This document shows positions 22,201 through 31,500 of a stretch of 64,000 nt of DNA, piece by piece. A model generated the notes under the pieces. The model was not told where the DNA came from. It saw nothing but the letters and a program-made list of their open reading frames with translations, and made no database searches. Numbering within the stretch: position 1 is the first letter of the stretch; every line of letters starts with the position of its first letter. Location: contig JAPWDM010000014.1 of NCBI GenBank assembly GCA_035578155.1, positions 13,867,501 through 13,931,500 of the forward strand, in the 5' to 3' direction. Position numbers and translations under genes: made by a program. The DNA is from Brachynemurus nebulosus. Its lineage: Eukaryota > Arthropoda > Insecta > Neuroptera > Myrmeleontidae.

Positions 22201-24048
22201 ACAGGAGGCGATCTACTGTGGCGTACCAATGATTGGTATACCATTTTTTGGCGATCAAGAATATAATGTACATAATTATGAAAAGAAAGGAATTGCAATA
22301 AAATTGCCATATTCAGAAATTACTAAGGAAAATGTAGTAAATGCAATAAAAACAGTTATTAGTGATTCAAGGTAAGTGTAGCTATAAAACTGTTGCTACG
22401 TTAATATTATATCTAACAAGAGTAACTTGCATTAGAATGATTTCCTTGTTATTAGTCGATATGACTCAATTTTTCTGTGTACGCATTCAAAAAGTTTAAA
22501 GTGACAAGTGTAGAAGTTGTAAAATAATTGTAAAAATCACATTGTAATTCATCTACATTCTACAGTAATAGCTTTCAATAATGCCAGATTTGTTTAGTAG
22601 GGAAGTACAGTTTTTGAGCTATATCCCCACTCTAGTTTTGTGTTCTTCACTGTTAGATTTCGTTTTACTACTTTTGAATAATTCCAGCGATTAAAACGAA
22701 AAAACTCCTTAATTTTTGCTATTTAATACATGTAGCATTTGATTTATTCACCATTCAACTTAGCTCAAACTGAGGTTTCTCTTATTTTATCCACGGCAGA
22801 ACGGAGTCTAAACCATTTTTGATGAACACTGATCTACTCGTTTCCAGGATATTTCAGGATTTTCAGTATAAAAATAAAATTAATAATCTTAAGAACCCAC
22901 TTTGAAAGCTGGTAATTGTGGGATGGTCCTTAGTCAGGTGTAATGAAAACGGATTCAAATATTTCCAGGATAATCTAGGATTTCTAGGATGAAAGTAAAA
23001 TTAAAAATTAAAAATCTTAAGAATCACGACCAAATCTCTAAAAAGGTTCAAATAAAAAAGTTTTAAGAACCCACGACGAAAAAGCTCTAAAAAGTTTTAA
23101 ATAAAAATTCCTGAAATTCTATATTATAAATTTCAATATAATTTAGAATAAGCTGATTTTAATTCATCGTGTGTGACGTTACACTACAAAATATACGGCA
23201 AGATATGTCACACATGACGGATGAAAGATTTTTTTGTCGTGAGTTTTTAAAATTTTTCTTTGTTAATAGTTTGTTTATAATACATATATCTATGGTCAGG
23301 GTCATCGAGAGAAGAGACGGGCTCCGGAGACTAACAAAACTTTTCAAAAGTATTTCCCCCAAAATCTCGTTCACGAGCAAAAAAAAAATTCACTCTTACC
23401 CTTGCCAGTGTGACTCTGGGTCTCTAGGATCTGGGCTGATATGTAGAGGAACGGCATTATTGACAGCTTGTACTGTATATAAGAGTTTATTCTTAAACTT
23501 CTAAAAAATGTTATGCTTTAAAATATTCTACTGTGGATAATTTTTCAAATCTTATAATTCCGTTATATATTTTCCTGTATGCTGGTCAAGGTTTAGCAAA
23601 AACCAGCTTTAACATTTTTTTTTTTTTTTTTTTTTTTTTTGAGAGCATGTAACATTTTATATTAAAATCTTCTGGTATTTTACAAAGTTTACACCAGATT
23701 AACAGAGAGGCAAATATAGCCAAGGGTTTTATGTCATAATATTTATTAATACTATTCGTTATTTGCAGGTATAAGGAAAATTGTAAAGTAATATCGAAAC
23801 GATTTCGTGATCGTCCAAAATCTCCATTAGAAACAGCAATTTATTGGACTGAATATGTTATACGTCGAAAAGGCGCGTTACATTTACGACCATCTAATTT
23901 TTATTTAGCCTGGTACCAATATTATCTTTTAGATGTTTTTAGTATTATCATTGGTTTTATGCTGGTGATTGGTTTAAGTATTTATTTTATTGTTAAATTG
24001 TTATTTAAAAAATTTAAATATTTGTTAATAAAACCAAAGATGTTATAA
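10328..24048 (+). CDS. UDP-glycosyltransferase A
   Basis: Transfers a sugar from a UDP-sugar to small lipophilic acceptors; expected in the ER membrane with a lumenal catalytic domain. Exons: 10328-10521, 18250-18672, 21666-21870, 21926-22371, 23769-24048 (515 aa, one frame, all GT-AG). Visible: signal peptide 1-19 before ARILGLFP; catalytic His33 (KSHF); Asp140 in ATDC; UGT signature [19 protein letters not shown]...GDQ at ~357-385; one hydrophobic helix near 470-500; tail ending KPKML (KxKxx, ER retrieval). Length is typical for insect UGTs. The start is the first ATG giving a signal peptide. Unlike B, C and D, the signature is not split by an intron: the codons of exons 4 and 5 are fused exactly (ILC-HPK). 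Intron 1 is 7.7 kb and transposon-filled. Acceptor specificity cannot be inferred. Confidence 0.93.
10615..12670. mobile_element. Non-autonomous DNA transposon with ~80-bp TIRs in UGT A intron 1
   Basis: TTTTAGTGATTTTTGAAAGG near 10615 and the region ending AGAAAATCACTAAAA at 12670 are imperfect inverted repeats that continue through ATTGTATGGAGATTTAAAAA and AAGCTTTAAG. No transposase is visible inside. Without its internal 630-bp duplication the element would be about 1.4 kb. Confidence 0.6.
10690..11949 (+). repeat. 630-bp tandem duplication, two apparently identical copies
   Basis: 10690-11319 and 11320-11949 read the same base for base wherever I compared them (start AAGCTTGTAGTTTTAAGATC, end GACAACGCTCGCCGCC). 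It lies inside the transposon at 10615-12670. Either very recent or an assembly artefact. Confidence 0.9.
12671..13548. other. Intronic stretch, no gene
   Basis: Part of UGT A intron 1. Around 12909-12990 a GC-richer piece (CAGTCCCGGATCTACG) looks like a transposon end, but I found no partner end. Confidence 0.4.
13549..13859. mobile_element. Foldback element, ~135-bp arms
   Basis: Arms 13549-13682 and 13723-13859 are inverted with few mismatches: CAATTTCAAATATTATCGAG on the left, its inverse ending near 13859; both arms contain TTCAGCTAAACTGAAACT. The loop is ~40 bp. Non-coding. Confidence 0.8.
13949..14019 (+). repeat. tRNA-like sequence, probable SINE head
   Basis: Pol III box A (TGGCCCAGTGG, 13956-13966) and box B (GGTTCGATTCC, 13999-14009) are present. 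Ends pair as a seven-pair acceptor stem with one mismatch (GAATTGG / CCGATCC), and the anticodon and T stems form. The D stem does not pair, so a functional tRNA is unlikely. The loop would read AGT. Best read as a tRNA-derived SINE or tRNA relic. Confidence 0.55.
14020..15144. other. Intronic AT-rich stretch, nothing recognised
   Basis: Part of UGT A intron 1. No open frame with recognisable similarity, and no repeat pair that I can see. Confidence 0.4.
15145..15580. mobile_element. Near-perfect ~200-bp-arm palindrome
   Basis: 15145-15347 is inverted at 15372-15580 around a spacer of ~24 bp. Outer end ATGGCCCAAGAATATTATGT pairs with ACATAATATTCTTGGGCCAT; the inner end is ACTTGGCTCAAGATTTTTTT. 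The only obvious differences are in A/T homopolymer length. Foldback transposon or recent inverted duplication. Confidence 0.85.
15960..16355. mobile_element. Inverted-repeat element with (TA)n core
   Basis: ATCACGCGTACTTTGTCCCA (about 15965) is imperfectly inverted at TTGGGACAGAGAACGCGCGA (about 16324). The (TA)n tract 16102-16242 lies between the arms. Confidence 0.55.
16102..16242. repeat. (TA)n microsatellite
   Basis: About 140 bp of nearly pure TA. Translated frames of Ile/Tyr repeats across it are not genes. Confidence 0.97.
16356..18249. other. 3' part of UGT A intron 1, nothing recognised
   Basis: AT-rich, no recognisable coding similarity or paired repeat. It ends in the splice acceptor TTTTCTAG (exon 2 starts at 18250). 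Confidence 0.45.
18702..19608. mobile_element. TA-flanked DNA transposon, GTAAAACCGTYTAGACCCG termini
   Basis: TTCCGTAAAACCGTTTAGAC at the left end is inverted at GTCTAGACGGTTTTACGGTA on the right, with TA on both outer sides. The motif GTGTCCGGGTCTA recurs inside (about 18894, 19205 and 19560), mostly in both orientations. No transposase frame. It starts 29 bp inside UGT A intron 2. Confidence 0.65.
19609..20663. other. Intronic stretch between two transposons
   Basis: No gene. The segment 20195-20335 (GGCCCTCTTCTTTC..., GACGGGTAAAA) resembles eroded hAT-type MITE sequence, but no termini can be assigned. Confidence 0.35.
20672..21497. mobile_element. MITE with 8-bp TSD and four internal ~150-bp tandem repeats
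   Basis: The perfect 8-bp direct repeat TTTCGTAT flanks it (20664-20671 and 21498-21505). Ends are inverted: GGTTCCGCGATGTTAGCACC at left, CATCGCGGAGCCC at right; TIR similarity continues ~95 bp. Inside, about four tandem units carry CTATTGCTGACCAATTAATC, GACCTTTTATGACCATTTTC and AAATTTCACATTTGGGGTGC. The 8-bp TSD fits hAT, P or Merlin; the GGG-type end does not look like a standard hAT CAG end. Confidence 0.85.
22372..23768. other. UGT A last intron
   Basis: Contains a ~65-bp direct repeat (about 22845-22910 and 22965-23035, CCAGGAT...TCTTAAGAA), a possible hAT-MITE fragment with the CACGAGCAAAAA motif at 23300-23440, and a ~31-nt poly-T run at 23610-23640. No coding exon. Confidence 0.5.
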
Positions 24049-25806
24049 AAATGTTATCATTTTTTTGTGCATGGCCTGCCACACTTCTTTGTCTTTAGTA
24101 GTATCAAATTTTAACCTTTAACGCTCAATTGTCGGCCCAAGGGGCCAAACTACTATATGATAGTTAGCATTCCGGCTGTCGCCAGAATTTTACGCCATCA
24201 AACTTGGCAGCGAAGCCTCCCCACTTTCTATAGTTATATACATATTTAGAGTTTGTGTTTATAGTGGATGTTTAGTATAGTGTATGTGTAGTATAGTGGA
24301 TGTTAGTATGTGTGATATTCATTATGTATGTGGTCGAGATGCATAGTGGGAGTGGATACATACTATAGAACAACTATATGTATGTATTTGCTATTAACAC
24401 GATATAAAAATCACAGCCACTATCTAACAATGCATGTTTGCTCTTGTAGAGCTGATGGACGACTAGTCAGTAAGCAGTATAAAATGCAGCTTATTGTAAC
24501 TTTCGGACCACACTTTTTTATATGTAGGCTTCATCTGTCTCATTTTAAGAAATAATTTGATTCTTTGAATCAAAAGAAAAGTCGTAGGGGGCTACATTGG
24601 TTAATAGCCAAAATTCTGTCCTGAGTGGCTTCAAAGAGAAACGTTTTCTGCACTACAGTGAACAATTTTGGAACGAATTTCGCACAGATGCGTCATTCCC
24701 AAATTTCCCGTTAAAATTCTCGGAAAGTCGGAACACAATTTTTCAGAATATCAGGGTCATTTTCTAATTCACGACCAGTTAAATGCATCACTGTTTTATC
24801 TGTGCCTTGTTCATTAATTCATCGGCAAAGGCCTTCTGCATCATTTCGAAACAGATTCCGCAAAAGTTTTTTCGAGTTTAAAGTAAAATTTGATCCAAAT
24901 TTGTTGTTCATGTTTTTCTGTTATCCGACAAGCGTAAAAAAGGTACTATAAGTAAAAACATAATACACGTAAACTGCTATGACCAATTGGTAGCTCCGGT
25001 AATGGAGGAGTTTGTAAGGAGTCACTGCTTGCGCTCATATCACATAGAGGTAGCAAATATTTTTCCGATGGATGGTATGTACCTCAATAATTACAAACAC
25101 AATACGAGAATACAAGTTATTTTAATGTATAATACTTAATTTTGCTACTTATGTATCTACTTCAGATGTCTCTTAAGTGGAATTTATCGTCGTCCTTCTT
25201 GCCTTTCTAGACTATTTTAGAAATATTTCATCGTTATGATGCACCCTTTACAAAATATTCTCGATTAATACCTTTTGTTATTTTTGGTAATAATTAACAA
25301 AACATTGTACTTTGCAAAAATATTACTTTTTTTAAATTAATTTTGCGACGCATTTCGATTCATATGATCATTATCAGACTGAGATATGTGTCGCTTTATG
25401 ACTCGCTAATGGTCAAATCCATTAAATTTTATTATTTTATTACGATAAAACTTTTCAAAAAATTTATAACTTTTTATTTAACCGTTTATTGAGTTTCGAT
25501 AACTGATAAGTTTCAAATGATCTGCATTTCTTCTTATCAAATTATTTTGATAAATAAATTAATTTTTAAATATGTATATCAGATATATTTTATAAATATG
25601 TGTAAACTGTTTTGAAATATTTATACATACCACATGTTTCAGAAGATAGTTTTTAGTTAAAAGTATATTTTTAAAAATTAACTTATTTTATTTAATTTTT
25701 TTGTTAAGTATCGTAGCTGTTTAAGGCTTGAAATCGCTTCTCCAAATTGGCGTAAAATTTGAATTTTGTTTGATTATTAGAAAACTATAGTAGCCAGAGA
25801 ATAACT
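24049..25806. other. Spacer after UGT A
   Basis: 3' UTR and intergenic DNA. No gene or paired repeat recognised. No AATAAA lies close to the UGT A stop codon. Confidence 0.4.
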
Positions 25807-25810
25807 TTAA

Positions 25811-26971
25811 CCCTAGAATCATACGTACTCGTCAAAACGACGAACGAACTTCTCTATCTGCTCCAATACTACAACTTGTCGGTGCCTGCTTGCTGTGAAA
25901 CTTCTGTTATCTAATTTATTTGTTATTATAACACATAAGACGTATAAATTTTATTTATAGCTATTGTCGTTTTTTTGTATACTGAAATAGTGTGCGTCAA
26001 AAGGACGACGATGTATGATTAACCTATATTTTTTTTTAAAGATTTTGTACTTCACATATAAAAGTTTTCCTAATTTTTCTAAAATTTATTAAAGATATGG
26101 ATGTTATAATTAATTTATTCAATGATTATGATAATGTGAAAGATGATTACAGCTGTTTGACTTATAGAGACGACATAATACTGAAGTTTTAATATATTGA
26201 ATCGAAAACTAAAGAATGCGTTTCAAGTGACTTAATAAAAGGTTAACAATTTATTTTATGGAAAATATTTTAATTTTTATTATTTTTTGAGATCTTATTC
26301 TAAAAATTACTAACAAATTTTAGAAAATTTACAAATGTGCCTAATGGGGAAATAACTACATATCTATAGACTATAGGAATATTTATGACTGAGAAATTTC
26401 ACATTCTGTAAAGTCACACATGTCCAGTGACTCATAATAGTTTATAAATTAATTATTTGAAAGACATGTTTTATGATACAATTGATGTATTTATCTATTT
26501 TTTAATTTTTATAGTGAAAATATACTTTGATAAAAAGATTAAAAAAATTAATAAATATTTAGGGTAAAAGCCCCCTTTGTGGAACGGTATCTAATTATGA
26601 ACATTTACATATTAATGAAGTTATTTCTGAAAGAAACGTCTGATAACAAAAATTATTATTAATAAAATGATTGTTGTTCAATTTAAATTCACCTCGCATT
26701 TAAAGTTTCCTTACTTAGTTAAAGAAATAAATATGTAAATGTCAAAACTGTTCCAGTATTAGATACCGTTCCACAAAGGGGGCTTTTACCCTATATTAAG
26801 AAATTTTTCCAAATGCAATTTTTTTAAATATTTTGTTCGCCTTTGTAGTATTGTTATGTAAAAAAAATGTTTTTTGCAAATAAACTCTAAAACTCCCCGT
26901 AAAAAGTCCATTCGTCGAAACGACGCCGATGTATGATTAACTTGATGTATGACCAACGTATGATTCTAGGG
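25811..26971. mobile_element. Non-autonomous piggyBac-type element
   Basis: TTAA on both sides (25807-25810 and 26972-26975) with termini CCCTAGAATCATACG... and ...CGTATGATTCTAGGG. The TTAA site plus CCCTAG-type ends is the piggyBac hallmark. Subterminal repeats GATGTATGATTAAC occur near both ends. No transposase frame. The 3' ~150 bp recurs at 39460-39632. Confidence 0.85.
26572..26791. mobile_element. MITE nested in the piggyBac-type element
   Basis: GGGTAAAAGCCCCCTTTGTG and its exact inverse form ~34-bp near-perfect TIRs, with TA on both outer sides (26570-26571 and 26792-26793). 220 bp, non-coding. Confidence 0.9.
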
Positions 26972-27243
26972 TTAAATATATTTATACTTATTATTATTAA
27001 CATTAAAAGAAAAATAATTCAAATTTGTATTTTCCCCAAAAGTTCAGTGAGGGTTTCCTATAAAAATATGTAATTCAAAAATATATAATCGGATATGATG
27101 ATCGATTAAAAAATAGGAGTTCCGTATTTTTCTATGTACTATATATATATATACCAAGTTTTATAAGAACTGGGAATTATCACCTTTCTTTGAAGACCAG
27201 AATGCTGTTGCATAATTGTTTAATATACATATACTCATACATA

Positions 27244-27528
27244 CAGAGCCGGATTTACATAAGGGCACTTGAGACACTTGCTCTGGGCCCCCCACACATT
27301 AGGAGCCTTCACAAAATCGAATAGAATCTCAAAATTAATAAATACAATAGAAATGATGAACGCTTTTTTTTTTTTTTTTTTTTTTTTGTGTTCGTTAACC
27401 CTGAAAAAGTTTGGAAATTTTTCAAGGGAGCTTCCACAAAAGTATTTAGGGGCCTTTACATGTGAAGTATTCTAGGGCGATCACATTAGAACTGCCCCGG
27501 GACCTTTACGGAAGTAAGTCCTGCCCTG
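27244..27528. mobile_element. hAT-type MITE
   Basis: The perfect 8-bp TSD CATACATA (27236-27243 and 27529-27536) flanks ends CAGAGCCGGATTTAC and the inverse of CAGGGCAGGACTTAC. CAG-type ends plus an 8-bp TSD identify hAT. Confidence 0.9.
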
Positions 27529-27536
27529 CATACATA

Positions 27537-28384
27537 GATTTAAAGTGTTACCAATGATAATAATATTATCTCTTAATAACACTTTAAATTAAGTGTTTGA
27601 TTAAACTAAAAAAAACATAATACATATATCGAAGTAATTGTATTATTATTGGCTTACATTAAGTGTGTAATTTTATTATTAAAGGCTTACATTAACTTGG
27701 ATAACCTATCTGTATAAATGTATACTGAACATTCTATATAAGTGATTTTAAAATTATGTGATTTTTGATAACAAAATTCGTAAACAATGATATGACTAAA
27801 AATTATTTACTAATGAATTGTTGAAAATTAATAAATAATTTAGTATATATAGTTTTAATAGTTTCACTAAATAAATATAATTAGGTATTTGTGACATGTG
27901 ATTAATATTCTTTGGAAGATTTGAATTAAAATTAGTGACCATCAGTATATTAAAGTATTCCAAATTTTTATTAATATACCTTCTAACTTATAGTTAGAAG
28001 TATTTAGTGTTCATAAAATACCCTTTTGTTATTCTGGGACTAAAATACATTCCCTAGCCCTCAAAATAGGGGGTAAAGTGTCACTTTTTGTCCCAGGAAT
28101 ATAAGAAAATTTTGCTCCCGCTTTAAAGCCAATCAACAACCAGCAGAATATCACCAATTAGCAAGTAAAACTTAAATAGCGTTGTTAGGTAATGAATTAT
28201 TTATTTAAAATCACTTTAAAATAATAAGCAAATTCAAACTTGTAGACAAGATTATCGAATTTGATTGAGTTGTTCACAATATACTTGATGTAATATTATT
28301 TTGCACATTCAAATGACATTCAGATAATTTTGTCTTAATTATTATAATTCTAAATTATCCAGAATTGCAAAGAATAATATATAT
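27537..28384. other. Spacer upstream of UGT B
   Basis: AT-rich, no gene recognised. Confidence 0.4.
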
Positions 28385-28507
28385 GCCACAGGACTAAAAT
28401 GTTTCTTTTGATCCTTCGTGTCAGTTGTTGCCTAAGGTTTTTTTACAGATCCTCAGGCAACAAATTTCACACTCGGGATTAAAAGTCATACTTTAGCTTC
28501 CTGGTAT
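28385..28507. repeat. Imperfect palindrome just upstream of UGT B
   Basis: The centre GTTGCCTAAGG ... CCTCAGGCAAC is strong; outer arms (AGGACTAAAATG / CTTTAGCTTCCTGG) are weaker. It ends ~83 bp before the UGT B ATG, so it may lie in the promoter or 5' UTR. Confidence 0.5.
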
Positions 28508-28589
28508 ATATAATAGACTATTTACATCAAAAATAGTATTTAAAAGCAATCTTAAACTTCATATCTTTTTAGGCTGAGTTTAGAAAATT

Positions 28590-31500
28590 ATGAAAATGAA
28601 ACTTAATCTAATATTCCTATTGGTGATGCTTAATATTGAATATTTGAACTGTGCAAAAATTCTCGGCCTATTCCCATACCAGGGTAAGAGTCATTTTCTT
28701 ATGTTTGAAGCACTAATGAAAGCACTTGCCGAACGTGGCCATGAAGTTGATGTATTAAGTCATTTTCCACAAAAAAAGCAAATACCAAGGTAAATTATAA
28801 TAATTCTGCTGTTTATTTTGGCCTAAAATATATTTAACCTAAAATATGATCATGTTTCACACGACCGGGGTTTCTTTGGTAATATCCGAAATCTAAAAGG
28901 GTAGAGTGCGATAAACTTAGCGAAGTCGTCGCCTTGGCCAGTGTCTGTTATAAAATATGTAGTGACATTGATAACAGATAGCTCTTGAATAAAACATCAA
29001 AGTTTTATGAGGATTGGTAAAAATGTTGGAAGCCCCAAGCCCTTGAATGAGTTTTTCAGCCAGATACATCCGAAACCAAAAATGGACTATTTTGTGTATT
29101 TTCGTAAAGAGCGAAAGAAATTACATAAGACAGGTTGTGAATTATTATTCTACGTAAACCAGCGGTTTCCAAACTTTGTGCATTAACGCCCCCTATAAAA
29201 AATTTTACCTCTGCCGCCGCCCTCTTGAAAAAATTTATAAACAATTCGTAAATAATTTTTTTACTGAAAAATTTCATATTCATGGCGGACGACAGGTCTA
29301 TACGACACTTGAGAGGAAACCGTTGATCAGACACGTATTCGATACTTACGCGCTAACATGACTGACCGCTTGAGAATTGTTACCTATTGTTAAAATATTA
29401 CGTACAGTATCGAGCAGAAAAATCAATGCTAAGGGGTTACATAGCTTTTTTTTTAGCAAAAAAAAACCTAATTTATTCCAACTTTTGGCAAATTTTTTCT
29501 ATTAGTAAATACTTATGGCTTCTACTTGAACAAAGGGATTTAAAACAAATGAAATTTCAACTTTTGACAGTGCTTTAAACAAAAAATTTTGATTTTTGGT
29601 AAAAATTTTCGTGTTTTTCGTTGATTTTCTACTTGTAATATGAGATGTAATGAACGGAAACAGTAATTTTTCGTTCAAGTACAAGCCATAAGCATCTACT
29701 AATAGAAAAAATTTTGTTTTTTATTTTATTTTAGGTAAGAATTTCGTGAGTTACTCTGCCTACGGCGAAAAATCAGCGATTTTCAAAAACTAGCTGCAAA
29801 TGGCTTAATTATTTTATTTTTTTCATAAAAATTTTTTTACAGTGTCTCAAAATAAGATATAATAATAGTCCAAAAGTTGAAATAAATTATATTTTCTTAT
29901 ATTGTAAAAAAAATCTGAAAAATAGTGTTTTTTTTGCTAAAAAAACTCATGTAACTCCTTAATATAAAATATCCATTATTCTGTAATTATGTTTGAGTGC
30001 TTATTCTTAAAACCATGATTTTATCAAAACGACAACGATATTTGTAATTAACCTGCGCCCCCTGGTGAAGATTGCGCGCCGCCCAGTTTGGAAATCGCTG
30101 ACGTAAACTAATATTAAGCCGTTATAAATTGGAACTTCGAAAAATTACAGAAAACTTTGAAAACTATTGAAAGATTAACTTCCTTTTTCTTATGATGTAT
30201 TCTTTATTATTTTTTTAATTTTTATTTCAGATACAAAGATATAAGTGTTCAGGGCACATTACCATTTTATATGAATAATTTAACAATGGATTTAGTTGAA
30301 AATTTAACTCCATTTGAAACTGTGAAGTTTGCTCTATACGAGTGCGGTAATGACGTATGTAATATGATGTTCCAATTGCCTGTAATTCAAGAATTATACG
30401 AAACAAAAACAAAATATGATTTAATTGTTACGGAAATATTTGGAACAGATTGCATGCTAGTGTTTGGACATAAATTGGGTGTCCCAACTGTGGGTATGAT
30501 AAGTAGTATAGCATTGCCTTGGTCCAACGATCGTTTTGGCAATATTGACAATCCATCGTTTATACCGAATTATTTTACCAATTTTGATCATCACATGAAT
30601 CTTTTTGAACGCCTTTATAATACAATTACACTCATACTTTGGAAATACAGGTTAGTTTAAAATTTAAGAAGATAAAAAATATAAATCCTAGAATGTGAGT
30701 TTTCGAATTTTAATGTTTCAGAAATTAATTTGTTTATTTTTATCTGAAGACGAAAACATATAAATTATTGGGCTGCTACAAATGAAATATTCGATTGTTC
30801 TCTGTAATTTTAGTATTTATACATAGTCTAAGTACTAAAAATACTTAGAATAGCACTTACAAGGAACATTACGGAAGTATTACCCTGCGATTTCGTTCAT
30901 TTTAATATATATTGTAGTACTTGACAAAGTAACAAACATATTTTAATTGTACTTGCCCAATCGCATATTTATGGGGTAAAACAACCATTCAAAAATTTTT
31001 TGAAAAATCATATTTTGGTATTTTTCTCATACTAGCTCTCAAGCAATTTTAATGAAAAGTGGTCAAAAGATTTAGACTGAGGTTACATTATTATAGACTT
31101 TTTTTCATTGAGGTCACTTAGTTTCTAAGGGGTTAAACACCCCTAAAAGTGGGTTTATTAAAAATTTTTAGGGATATCATAACACAAATTCTTTAAAATT
31201 CTGTAAAAAAGCTACAAGTTATTAGTTGACAAAGTCGACAAAGAAACAACAGTCATGATAATACCAAAAGGGACTACGGAGGGATACAACCACTAGAGGT
31301 ATATGGATTCCGCATATGGCAGAATTTTATTAAACGGTTTTCGGATAGTATAATGTTACTAAATTACGATAACAAACTTCATTCTCGTAATAATATAATA
31401 AAAATGCAATCATGGATTCATAACCAGTGTTCTTCTCCTCGATATCAAAACTTATTCCGTTATTTCTGGTACAAAAGCGGATACATAAGTAAAAGACCAG

